DNA of 37,866 nucleotides, from positions 1-37,866 of the forward strand of contig JAAXJB010000104.1 in NCBI GenBank assembly GCA_012270065.1. Reading direction: 5' to 3'. Under the pieces are notes generated by a model. That model ran no database searches. It was given only the letters and a program-made list of their open reading frames with translations, and was not told where the DNA came from. The DNA comes from Rubripirellula sp. (lineage in GTDB: Bacteria; Planctomycetota; Planctomycetia; Pirellulales; Pirellulaceae). The position numbers and the translations under genes are program-made. Each line of letters begins with the position of its first letter. Position 1 is the stretch's first letter. Positions 8,899-16,944 of this stretch are shown here, one piece after another.

Positions 8899-9896
8899 GT
8901 TGCTGTCCCCGCAGATTTGGCATTCTTCGACGTGACCCGGGAGCCAGCAGTTGGTGCCGATTTTGGCTCGGACGATGTCACGCGATGGTGGTCGCTTCCA
9001 AATTGACGCAGTGCCTCAGCACGGAACGCCAATTCAACTTCCCATCCTTCGAGTCGAATTCGTGTGTCGAGGTAATTCAACAGTCTGATGATCACGCTCA
9101 CACCCGCTACGAGCCACAAAGCCAATGGAAAGAAAACGAGCAAGACGGTCAGATTCATGGTGTTCCAGTATCCCACGATAATGCCACGGAACCAGATCAT
9201 CGTGTAGAAACAAGTGAATACCAGACCGGCAAGAATCATGGCAACCGCCACAAAGCGACCCGACAGTTCGCCAGCCATGGGTGAGTGAAGTGACTTGGAG
9301 CGTTTTGGCATGGTGATCACGCTGTCCGATGCCGCCCGCAGCGGGCACTGTTCCAAGAGGATGATTTCCGGCGCGAAGGGACGGTTTGCACGTACTATTG
9401 CAATCCAGATCAAAATCACCAGCGGCACAAAAATATCCCAGAAACCGGAAACCGGTTGATTCCAGCGAAAGACCAGAATGATCATGGCGGGTATGGCGAG
9501 ACGGTAAACCCCAAGCACCAGGAACCATCTCTTGAATTGACGTTTCACCTCACGGGTCACTGTTTTCCAGGTAGGACGTTTTTCAAAAACGGCTTGGCCG
9601 ATGTAGATCGTGGTGAAAACACCTGCCGCCGGTGTTTGCAGGATGACAAGCAGTGTCATCCAGAGGATGTAGCGTGATATCTCACCCAAGGCAGCGGGAT
9701 CATCCAGGCCATAGATCGATTCTTGCCATGGAATCCAGCCGAGCAGCAGCGTGTTGAGGATCACCCAGCCCACCGCGCCCATCGTAAAACCGATGAGAAT
9801 TGCTTCCGGGTAGCGTCGAATCATGACCAGCGACAGATCACCGATTTCACTGAATTTTCTGAGTCGAATCACAATGTGAGTTTGATCAAGCTGCAT
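8895..9896 (-). CDS. Six-helix membrane protein of the MoxR-linked operon
   Basis: 333 residues, ATG at 9896, overlapping the SpoIIM-like gene by 11 nt and the DUF4129 gene by ATGA. Predicted helices lie at about 31-53, 75-98, 125-144, 150-168, 214-236 and 248-270. Just after the last helix is the motif NYLDTRIRLEGWEVELAFRA (about 274-293). I have seen this D-x-R-x-R-x-EG-hydrophobic-E-L signature in poorly characterised membrane proteins that accompany RDD, DUF4129 and DUF4350 genes. I know of no assigned function. The C-terminal 35 residues are Ser/Lys-rich and probably cytoplasmic. Confident as a gene; function unknown. Confidence 0.85.
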   Translation of the reverse strand: MQLDQTHIVIRLRKFSEIGDLSLVMIRRYPEAILIGFTMGAVGWVILNTLLLGWIPWQESIYGLDDPAALGEISRYILWMTLLVILQTPAAGVFTTIYIGQAVFEKRPTWKTVTREVKRQFKRWFLVLGVYRLAIPAMIILVFRWNQPVSGFWDIFVPLVILIWIAIVRANRPFAPEIILLEQCPLRAASDSVITMPKRSKSLHSPMAGELSGRFVAVAMILAGLVFTCFYTMIWFRGIIVGYWNTMNLTVLLVFFPLALWLVAGVSVIIRLLNYLDTRIRLEGWEVELAFRAEALRQFGSDHHRVTSSEPKSAPTAGSRVTSKNAKSAGTAT

Positions 9897-10923
9897 TCGG
9901 TTGATCTCCCGTTTCAGGTCCCGGTGTCACTTTAAGTACGTCGCGCGGGAATCCGAGTACAACGAAATAAAAGCTGATCAGGCCTGAAGAAAGAACAGAC
10001 CAGATGGCCTTGACAACGTATGGCAACGGGCTCGGGGATATGAAACCTTCCGTGATCGCAGCCAGAATGAAAAGCATGACTGAAGCGGCCATGATCGGAA
10101 CAGCTTTCATGGCATTCGCACGAATGGAGTCCCTCCGGGTAAGTCCTGCGGTATAAAACACGCCGATGCCCAAACGCAGGCCTGCCGCTGCGGCTAATGC
10201 AATCGCCGTCAGTTCAAATGGTCCATGAGCGGTTACAAACTCAAAAAAGTTGTCTCCGCCAACCACATCAGGCCGAGCCATGTATCCAAACATCGTCCCC
10301 AGTGAAACGGCATTGAATGCGAGTGTAAGGAGGCAGGGAATCAGCAGTATGCCATAAGCAAAACAACGAAGCCCGATTCCTGTGTTGTGCTGTATATACC
10401 AGCCGGCCGCGGCAACGTAGTGTTCAGAATCTGCATTCAATGGTTGCGAATAGGACTCTTCCAGTTGGGAGAGCATCTCACTGCCAACCATGCGATCAGC
10501 AAAACCGGGAAACATGTCTTCGTTCATCCCGAGAAACATCGAGAGCGAAAACAGACCGAAGAAAATGATGGTTGCGATGCGGGCGCAGGGGTCTGCAAAA
10601 ATCTGCTGTGGTGCAACCTCAAACAGAATCGTAGACCAGCTTTGAGGTTCAAATTTGTTTGCGCGGTACAGCTGATTGTGGGATCTCGCTACCAGACGAT
10701 GCAGGTAGGTGACGGTACCGGGAGGCAACTGGTAGGCGTCTGCCAAGGCCAGGTCTGCGCAGGCGGCGCGGTAAAGTGTCGAGAATCGGGCGATGCCCTC
10801 CGCTCCCCGATGGTGTTTGAGTCCTGATTTTTCGGTGCGACCTCGCATCTCCATTGCATCGCAAAGCCGCTCAAGTTCCGACCATTGCACTCGTCGCTTC
10901 TCCAGAAGCTTGGCTACGTTCAT
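9886..10923 (-). CDS. SpoIIM-like (stage II sporulation protein M / DUF95) membrane protein
   Basis: 345 residues, ATG at 10923, sharing ATGA with the RDD gene upstream. A basic cytoplasmic N-terminal region (1-105) precedes several membrane helices at about 113-132, 185-215, 235-260, 272-293 and 303-325. The SpoIIM hallmark HGPFE (233-237) lies at the start of a helix in the usual context TAHGPFELTAI. In Bacillus, SpoIIM works with SpoIID/SpoIIP in peptidoglycan hydrolysis during engulfment, but planctomycetes do not sporulate and no partner is here. In this operon it more likely forms part of an envelope complex with the RDD, DUF4129 and MoxR proteins; that is inference from the conserved neighbourhood. 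Confidence 0.9.
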   Translation of the reverse strand: MNVAKLLEKRRVQWSELERLCDAMEMRGRTEKSGLKHHRGAEGIARFSTLYRAACADLALADAYQLPPGTVTYLHRLVARSHNQLYRANKFEPQSWSTILFEVAPQQIFADPCARIATIIFFGLFSLSMFLGMNEDMFPGFADRMVGSEMLSQLEESYSQPLNADSEHYVAAAGWYIQHNTGIGLRCFAYGILLIPCLLTLAFNAVSLGTMFGYMARPDVVGGDNFFEFVTAHGPFELTAIALAAAAGLRLGIGVFYTAGLTRRDSIRANAMKAVPIMAASVMLFILAAITEGFISPSPLPYVVKAIWSVLSSGLISFYFVVLGFPRDVLKVTPGPETGDQPNAA

Positions 10924-12026
10924 GGAAGATCCTTTCCAGGAGTCGTCGGCAGGCTGTCTTTCCCGATGTTTTGCGTCTGCTGGTTGCTTTTCTGTTGGGA
11001 ATGACGAGGAGACGCTACTGCTTGCCCCAGCGCTGTTGAATCCGGCAGTCCGCCAGTATTGGTCGAAACTGGGCCGGTCCTGCTGCTTTCAGTAATCGGT
11101 GCAACGGGTGCAGCCTGTTTCGCCGCAGTGCCCGCCAGTCCTTGCGGTTTGTTTTGATCGCGTCGCAGAGGACTGAAGCCGGCGAGCGGTCCCAGATCCT
11201 GTTCTTCTTCCGATGAGTCGGAGAGGAAAACCTGATAATAAAGTGCGTACAACAACAGATCAGGATCGATGTCAGATCGAAATTCAAATCGATCAATCAG
11301 CGGGCCTGAAAGGTGACGTGCGATTTCACGCCGTCTTGCCGGCGTCAGGTAGTGCCGTCGTTCGGCATAGATAGCTAACGTTTTCGCCATGCTGCGGCTG
11401 ACCCGGTAATCACCCGGAAAATAGGAAGCTAAAGCGGGAACACGCGGATCATCAACCTTGGCAACGGGCAAGTGCCAGCCTCGTTCGTCGACAATGACCA
11501 TCGTTCCAGCAGCAAGGTCACCGAGACGCTGCATGCGGCGTGTCAGGATCATGCTCAGCACAGCAACCATCCCGGTTGGAACATAAAGCAGCGTCGGAGC
11601 ATCCACGAAAAATGAGCTGATCGACACAGGGGGGGCCATGTCGGCGATTCTCAACAGGTTTCTCAGCATGGCACGTTTGCCACTGATGGGACGACCTTCC
11701 GTATCAATGGCGCGAATACCGCAGGCCCATTTGCCAACGGTCCGGCCATTGAAGTAGGTCTCGAGAATCGTGCCGTAAAACCAACTGATCAAGAAGTACA
11801 GGATGAAGCCGATCGCAACAAAATAGTTTGTGAGGACCGCAAAATTTGTCAGAAGTCCAGCCAGGGAAAGGCCAATCACTGCCAGAACGACCAGGCCCCA
11901 ACGTACACCGCAGTCAATGATGTAGGCTGGCAAACGTCGGAATGGTCCCGCCAACTGGTAGTCAAAGGCGATGTTTTCCGGCGTAACAACCGCGATGGTA
12001 GTATCAAGTGCGGCAGGAGAGGCCAT
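10920..12026 (-). CDS. RDD-family membrane protein
   Basis: 368 residues, ATG at 12026; first gene of the leftward operon. RDD features are visible: R-x2-AYIIDCGVRW (31-43) opening the first helix, helices at about 40-60, 65-88 and 140-162, the GRTVGKWACGIRAIDTEGRP signature (94-113), RNLLRIAD (122-129) and the closing RRMQRLGDLAAGTMVI (163-178). The C-terminal half (185-368) is extra: a soluble, basic region followed by a Pro/Ser/Gln-rich tail. RDD proteins are poorly understood; some are linked to ion transport or membrane assembly. The 389 bp upstream should contain the operon promoter. Confidence 0.9.
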   Translation of the reverse strand: MASPAALDTTIAVVTPENIAFDYQLAGPFRRLPAYIIDCGVRWGLVVLAVIGLSLAGLLTNFAVLTNYFVAIGFILYFLISWFYGTILETYFNGRTVGKWACGIRAIDTEGRPISGKRAMLRNLLRIADMAPPVSISSFFVDAPTLLYVPTGMVAVLSMILTRRMQRLGDLAAGTMVIVDERGWHLPVAKVDDPRVPALASYFPGDYRVSRSMAKTLAIYAERRHYLTPARRREIARHLSGPLIDRFEFRSDIDPDLLLYALYYQVFLSDSSEEEQDLGPLAGFSPLRRDQNKPQGLAGTAAKQAAPVAPITESSRTGPVSTNTGGLPDSTALGQAVASPRHSQQKSNQQTQNIGKDSLPTTPGKDLP

Positions 12027-12415
12027 ACGTTCGAGACGATTACTGGGACTGCTGGGAGTACGCTTGGTCTCTCGCCATTATCGTATGTTCGCGGTGCTGT
12101 TTGCAACGCTTCCCCGCGGCTGAGAGTTGGATAGTTGGAAAAGAAATACGCTGAAAATGATTGGAATCGAGCTAGTTCCTTCCAAAAAAATAACGCAGGA
12201 ACACCATCAGACAAACTATTCCGTTAGGTTTGAAAGGCCTGACTGGGCCATTCAGTGATGTGGCTACTCATTGAATCTGGGACTTCCGTTCATTTTCCTG
12301 TCCCTTGCCACTGGTGATTCAGGTCTTGTTCTTGGATCTGTGGTTCCAAGTCGATGGCAGTTGTGGGAGTCTTGCTTCCCTAAACCACACTTTGTGTTTT
12401 GCGATCATGAAATAA
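12027..12415. other. Divergent intergenic region, 389 bp
   Basis: It lies between the MoxR-linked operon (leftward) and the Nramp-like gene (rightward) and must hold both promoters. A 6-bp inverted repeat, CTTGGA at 12331-12336 and TCCAAG at 12345-12350, sits about 65 bp before the transporter start and could be an operator, but such short arms also occur by chance. I see no clear -35/-10 pair and no supported small gene. Confidence 0.45.
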
Positions 12416-13966
12416 ATGGTGAAAGCCGTGTCCAGTTACCCAGCAGAGAAGCTACGCAAATCATCAGAAGATGTGGGGCTGCCGGACGAGCTCAACCCTG
12501 TACCGTCGGACAAAATTGTGCAGGTTGGACCGACCAGCCAGTCTTCGGGCCAGAATCCCTATCGCCGAAACAGACAGGGGATTCGTGAACCGCCTGCCAG
12601 CTTTTGGGGCAGTCTCAGGTATTTAGGTCCCGGATTTATCCTGTCAGCTTCCATCGTTGGCTCCGGCGAGTTGATTGCGACCACGATTGTGGGTGCCGAA
12701 GCCGGATTCATGTTGATGTGGTTCATCATCTTCAGTTGTCTGGTCAAAGTTACCGTTCAGATTGAATTCGGTAAGCACGCGATTTGCTCCGGTGAGTCAA
12801 CGATGGCTTCTTTGAACAGTTTGCCTGGGCCGCGTTTTGGCAGGGCAAACTGGTCGATATGGCTGTGGCTTCTGTTGATGATCGGAAAAATGTTCCAACT
12901 GGGAGGGATTGTCGGCGGCGTCGTCTTGGCTCTTGCCGAGTTTTTTCCAACGCTCAGTGCCCACGGCGACACTCTGCCGTGCTGTCTGGTCACTTACCGT
13001 GGTTCCCTGTCGTTATCTCTCCGCGTTTTTCGTCGCTACTACCAACTGATCGAGAAGGCCTCCTTGATCATGATTGGCACGTTTACCCTGTTTACTGTTG
13101 CCTCATTGGTTGCTTTGCAGAACACGGATTTTGCCATCACCTTGAATGATTTCGTTTCCGGGCTGGTTCCTGCTTTACCACCCAAAGAAATTGTTTTGAT
13201 TGCCATTGGCGCGTTTGGAATTACGGGTGTCGGTGGAGACGAAATCATGGCATACAACTACTGGCTGCTGGAAAAGGGCTACGCAGCGTATGCGGGACCA
13301 CGGGACGATTCTCTGGAATGGGAACAGAGGGCCAAAGGGTGGATTCGCATCATGTATCTTGATGCGATTCTGGCGATGGTTGCGTACACATTGATGACTG
13401 TCATGTTTTATCTGCTTGGCGCTGCGATCCTGAACAGACAAGGCATCGTGCCCGAAAGTACTGCGTTGATCAGCAGTTTGGGAACGATGTACACGGAGTC
13501 TCTCGGGCCTTGGGCGAGGTCGTTGTTCGTCGTGGGGGCCTTCGTTGTTCTTTATTCAACTTTATTTGCTGCTCTTGCTGCCTGGACCCGGATGTTTGCC
13601 GACGCGTTTTCCCGAATCGGTTTGTTCAACTTCGGAAATGAGGTAAGTCGAAGCATTTGGATCGCGGTACTTGCTTGGGGCATTCCTGCCGTCTGGGCAA
13701 GTCTGTTCCTGTTTTTCGAAAAACCGGCATTGATGGTTGTTTTGGGAGGTTTGCCGACAGTTGTCATTCTGGTCATCGTGGTTTTCGCCGCGCTTTACTT
13801 CCGCTATCGTCGTGTGACATCGCGGATGTTACCGACCTTGCGGTATGACATCGCTTTATGGACAAGTTCTTTAGCAATCGCGTTTGTTGCCGTGTACCTC
13901 GGTTATGAATTAAGTGTTGATGTGGTCGACTGGGGGCGAACTGTGATGGAGAAGCCTGTTGAGTGA
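12416..13966 (+). CDS. Nramp-fold transporter lacking the canonical metal-binding motifs
   Basis: 516 residues, ATG at 12416. A hydrophilic N-terminus of about 60 residues precedes about eleven hydrophobic helices. GPGFILSASIVGSGELIATT (71-90) aligns with the first helix of Nramp divalent-metal transporters, but the DPGN metal-binding motif is replaced by GSGE (82-85). In the helix-6 region IAIGAFGIT-GVGGDEIMAY the usual MPH is replaced by GGDE (273-276). The fold assignment is good; the substrate is not known. Since the ligands differ, transport of Mn2+/Fe2+ should not be assumed; Mg2+, protons or another substrate is possible. The loop near 182-205 (TLPCC, then a basic patch) is unusually polar for this position. 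No regulatory element is recognised. Confidence 0.85.
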   Translation: MVKAVSSYPAEKLRKSSEDVGLPDELNPVPSDKIVQVGPTSQSSGQNPYRRNRQGIREPPASFWGSLRYLGPGFILSASIVGSGELIATTIVGAEAGFMLMWFIIFSCLVKVTVQIEFGKHAICSGESTMASLNSLPGPRFGRANWSIWLWLLLMIGKMFQLGGIVGGVVLALAEFFPTLSAHGDTLPCCLVTYRGSLSLSLRVFRRYYQLIEKASLIMIGTFTLFTVASLVALQNTDFAITLNDFVSGLVPALPPKEIVLIAIGAFGITGVGGDEIMAYNYWLLEKGYAAYAGPRDDSLEWEQRAKGWIRIMYLDAILAMVAYTLMTVMFYLLGAAILNRQGIVPESTALISSLGTMYTESLGPWARSLFVVGAFVVLYSTLFAALAAWTRMFADAFSRIGLFNFGNEVSRSIWIAVLAWGIPAVWASLFLFFEKPALMVVLGGLPTVVILVIVVFAALYFRYRRVTSRMLPTLRYDIALWTSSLAIAFVAVYLGYELSVDVVDWGRTVMEKPVE

Positions 13967-14016
13967 TGCCAACCTGAAGGCTGTTGCGCTTTCTTATCTT
14001 TTTTTCCGGCTTCTTT

Positions 14017-15021
14017 ATGTCTGACGAAGATTCAAATATTCGCTTTGGTGTGGTTGGAACTGGACGCATTACGCGGCGTCTCGTCGCCGACTTGCAGTCA
14101 ACAGACCACGTCGAAGTGACCGCAATTGCAAGCCGCACGCAGGAACGGGCCCAGTGGTATGCAGATCAGTATGGAATCGCATCCGCGGTCAAGGGCTATC
14201 AGGGGTTGCTGCAGAGAGAAGATGTAGACGCTGTTTACATTTCTCTTCCACCTTCAATGCATGCGGAATGGGCGATTGCTGCTGCTGAGCATGGTTTGCA
14301 TGTGTTATGCGAGAAACCACTCGCCATCTCCGCAGAACAGGCTGTATCCATCGACGAGGTCTGTTGCAGTCAGGGTGTGCGGTGGTTGGACGCAACGGGT
14401 TGGCTGCATCATCCCCGGACAGCATCGTTTCGCGATTGGATCGGCGATGGCAGGCTTGGTGAAATAGGGCATGTCAGCGCGGCGGTTTCGTTTTATCAGC
14501 CTTTCCAGTCTGGCGACCATCGCCTTGATGCCACTCTGGGTGGAGGCTGTGTTTTGGATCTTGGTTGGTATGCGTGTGGGCTGGTGCGTTTTGCATGTGA
14601 TGACCTGCCCTTGGAAGTTTCAGCTGATGTTCTCGTCCGTGAAGGTGTCTCGCAGCGTTTAACAGCCATGTTCTGGATGCCCGATGGCGTGACGGCAACG
14701 ATTTCATGTGGCTACGACACTGCGACACGAAAGTGGTTTGAAGTCGCTGGAAGTAATGCTTCGCTGGTTTGTGATGATTTCACCCGTCCATGGGCTGAAC
14801 GCCCCCCGAGATGCTGGATTCATGATGCATCTGGTAAGGTCGAATCTCATACCTTTGAAGGGAGTCAGGAGCGTCTGATGATCGCGAGACTGGCTAGTGG
14901 AGAGTGTTTGAAGCCGTGGCAACAAATCGCGATTGATACACATTTGATACTCGATGCCATTCATGAATCTGTCACAATGGGCGGGGGGCGAGTCCCAGTC
15001 CTCCGAAGAGCCGGGATGTAG
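14017..15021 (+). CDS. Gfo/Idh/MocA-family NAD(P)-dependent oxidoreductase
   Basis: 334 residues from the ATG at 14017, which places the dinucleotide-binding strand at once (NIRFGVVGTGRIT). An in-frame TTG at 13984 would add an unlikely hydrophobic leader. The Rossmann fold has GVVGTGRI (11-18), the family motif CEKP (98-101) with its catalytic-region Lys at 100, and GGGCVLDLGWYACGL (175-189) in the C-terminal dimerisation and substrate domain. Members oxidise or reduce sugars, inositols or related polyols, or dihydrodiols; the substrate cannot be read here. It is cytosolic, with no signal peptide. It follows the transporter gene by 50 bp and may be co-transcribed with it, which would fit uptake plus metabolism of one compound, but this is only inference. 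Confidence 0.9.
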   Translation: MSDEDSNIRFGVVGTGRITRRLVADLQSTDHVEVTAIASRTQERAQWYADQYGIASAVKGYQGLLQREDVDAVYISLPPSMHAEWAIAAAEHGLHVLCEKPLAISAEQAVSIDEVCCSQGVRWLDATGWLHHPRTASFRDWIGDGRLGEIGHVSAAVSFYQPFQSGDHRLDATLGGGCVLDLGWYACGLVRFACDDLPLEVSADVLVREGVSQRLTAMFWMPDGVTATISCGYDTATRKWFEVAGSNASLVCDDFTRPWAERPPRCWIHDASGKVESHTFEGSQERLMIARLASGECLKPWQQIAIDTHLILDAIHESVTMGGGRVPVLRRAGM

Positions 15022-15082
15022 GTATGCGAGTTGGCAGACTATCGGGAACGACAGTTTCTCCTTTTAGCCCTTCAGGACGACA

Positions 15083-15241
15083 ATGGCGGTCAAACCATTT
15101 GTGTTTTTTAGCGATTTGGAGTTCTTTGCCTGTTTTCTCCCTGCGATAATGACTGACAGTTTGTCTTTGACAAAAAATGGCTTGTCGATATCTGCACCAG
15201 AGTTTCGACAGTCATATCGTTGTTCGGAATCTTGCTCATGA
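15083..15241 (+). CDS. Possible 52-residue ORF coupled to the DUF1549 gene
   Basis: An ATG at 15083 is preceded by AGGA with 5 nt spacing, one of the better Shine-Dalgarno matches in the window. The frame runs 52 codons to a TGA at 15239-15241 that forms an ATGA overlap with the DUF1549 start at 15238. The peptide begins MAVKPFVFFSDLEFF, has a short hydrophobic part and four Cys, three of them near the C-terminus (RCSESCS). I recognise no family. It could be a leader peptide coupling translation to the downstream gene, or chance. Confidence 0.25.
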   Translation: MAVKPFVFFSDLEFFACFLPAIMTDSLSLTKNGLSISAPEFRQSYRCSESCS

Positions 15242-16944
15242 CCCGAGTTCGAAACTTCATCTCCGTCTTGTGCCGCTTGGGCTGGTTCGTCCTGATGGTG
15301 ATGCTGGCGTTCGGCTACCTGGTCAGTGGGCTGTCTGAAAAGCAATCGACTGTCGGAGTGTTTGGTTCGCACAAGACGATGCGGACGAGCGCAGTCAGCA
15401 CGACACGAGCCGATGCCGGGGCCATTGGGGAGGCAATTCGTGGATCGGTTGAGAAAATCGATGCCGACCGCAACCAGAGGCTCAAGGGGCTTGGGCTGAA
15501 TCATTCCCAGCCTGCGGACTGGTTGACTGTCTGTCGCAGAATGTCACTGGCGTTGGTTGGAAGTGGTCTGTCCCTGGAAGAAATCCGGGCTCTTGAACAG
15601 GTTGATGAGCCGAAACGCGAGAGTGTTCATCTTGAAAATCTGTTGCGGGACGAACGGTTTCACCATTATTGGGCTGAGCGTTGGACTCGATTTCTCGTTG
15701 GTACTGATGGTGGCCAATTCATTGTCTACCGAAGACGCCGGTTTCGAATTTGGTTAGCCGAAGTCTTTTCCGAAAACCAGCCTTACGATCAGATTGTGCG
15801 TAGCCTCTTGACTGCCGAGGGCTTGTGGACTGATAAGCCACAGGTAAATTTCCTCACCGCAACGTTTGACAGTAACGATGGGAGTGCGGATCCTGTTCGG
15901 CTTGCTGCGAGAACGGCAAGGGTTTTTCTCGGGCTGAGAATCGATTGTCTGCAGTGCCACAATGATTTCCTCGGAAACGTAAATCTGGGTGATGCACCTG
16001 ACTTGAGAGAGGGGACACAGCAGGATTTTCACCAGTTGGCTGCTTTCTTCACCAGTGCGAAAACGAACGGATTGCAGGGCGTGAAAGATGGAGAAGTTGA
16101 TTACTCATACAAGTACCTCAATGACGAGGACGAAACCGATGTGAAGGCGGCAGTGCCATTCCTGTCGGAACTTCTGCCTGCTACAGGAAAGCCGCGTGCT
16201 CGTCTGGCAGCCTGGGTGACACATTCTGAAAATCATCAGGCTGCGAGAGCGGCAGTCAGCCATGTCTGGGCCCTCATGTTCGGTCGCTCCATGGGAAATG
16301 CTGTTGATAATCTGCCTCTCGACGAGTGGGAGCATCCGATGATGGATTCTCTCGCTCGTGACTTTGTTCAACATGATTTCGATCTGCGGCGGCTGATTCG
16401 TGTGATTGCGGCTTCACAGGCCTTCAGGGCAGACAGTCGTGCTGCGTTCGAGATCACACCTGAGCATGAAAGAAACTTCGCTGTGTTTCCACTGGTTCGA
16501 CTGAGGCCAGAGCAGGTAGCCGGCGCAATCATTCAGGCAGCCAGAATCAAGACCACTGACCGTGAGTCATCTTTTTTTCTGCAGTTGCAGACCATGGCTG
16601 GAACGAATGATTTCGTGACCCAATATGGAGATGTGGGTGAAGATGAATTCAACAGTGACAGCATTACGGTCACGCAGAGATTGCTGATGATGAATGGCAA
16701 GTTGCTGCGTGAGCTGGTTGAGGCGAATCCCTTGCTCAACACGTCCGCTCATGTGGGCATGTTCGCAGAAAGCAATGAGCAGATCGTGCAGTTGTTGTAT
16801 GTTGCAATGCTGAACCGATATCCAACCACGGAAGAACTGCAACACTTCGTTTCCAGAATTGAATGCTCGGAAGATTCCGATGAAGCCGTTGAAGACCTTG
16901 CCTGGATTCTTTTAAACAGTAGTGAACTTGCATGGAATCATTAA
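15238..16944 (+). CDS. DUF1549/DUF1553 protein with a CxxCH motif
   Basis: 568 residues from the ATG at 15238; a TTG at 15220 is also in frame. An N-terminal hydrophobic segment (about 7-28, LGWFVLMVMLAFGYLV) serves as signal or anchor. The DUF1549 region covers about 75-255, with the RFHHYWAERWTRFLVG segment and the CLQCH motif (237-241) in the context LGLRIDCLQCHNDF. The DUF1553 region follows to the C-terminus (SHVWALMFGRSMGNAVDNLP, RLRPEQVAGAIIQAA, QLLYVAMLNRYPT). CLQCH is a c-type haem attachment pattern, so an electron-transfer role is possible, though many family members have not been tested. Planctomycetes encode numerous DUF1549/DUF1553 proteins, nearly always followed by a DUF1501 gene, as here. 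It overlaps that gene by 13 nt. Confidence 0.9.
   Translation: MTRVRNFISVLCRLGWFVLMVMLAFGYLVSGLSEKQSTVGVFGSHKTMRTSAVSTTRADAGAIGEAIRGSVEKIDADRNQRLKGLGLNHSQPADWLTVCRRMSLALVGSGLSLEEIRALEQVDEPKRESVHLENLLRDERFHHYWAERWTRFLVGTDGGQFIVYRRRRFRIWLAEVFSENQPYDQIVRSLLTAEGLWTDKPQVNFLTATFDSNDGSADPVRLAARTARVFLGLRIDCLQCHNDFLGNVNLGDAPDLREGTQQDFHQLAAFFTSAKTNGLQGVKDGEVDYSYKYLNDEDETDVKAAVPFLSELLPATGKPRARLAAWVTHSENHQAARAAVSHVWALMFGRSMGNAVDNLPLDEWEHPMMDSLARDFVQHDFDLRRLIRVIAASQAFRADSRAAFEITPEHERNFAVFPLVRLRPEQVAGAIIQAARIKTTDRESSFFLQLQTMAGTNDFVTQYGDVGEDEFNSDSITVTQRLLMMNGKLLRELVEANPLLNTSAHVGMFAESNEQIVQLLYVAMLNRYPTTEELQHFVSRIECSEDSDEAVEDLAWILLNSSELAWNH

Noticed and set aside
12940-13030. Possible pair of compensating frameshifts in the Nramp-like gene
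   Set aside because: The loop near residues 182-205 is odd, but neither other frame gives a clearly better Nramp match, and the frame is open throughout.
15064-15504. 146-codon leftward frame over the start of the DUF1549 gene
   Set aside because: Mostly antisense to a recognised gene and to the small ORF; His/Gln/Asp-rich without any motif.
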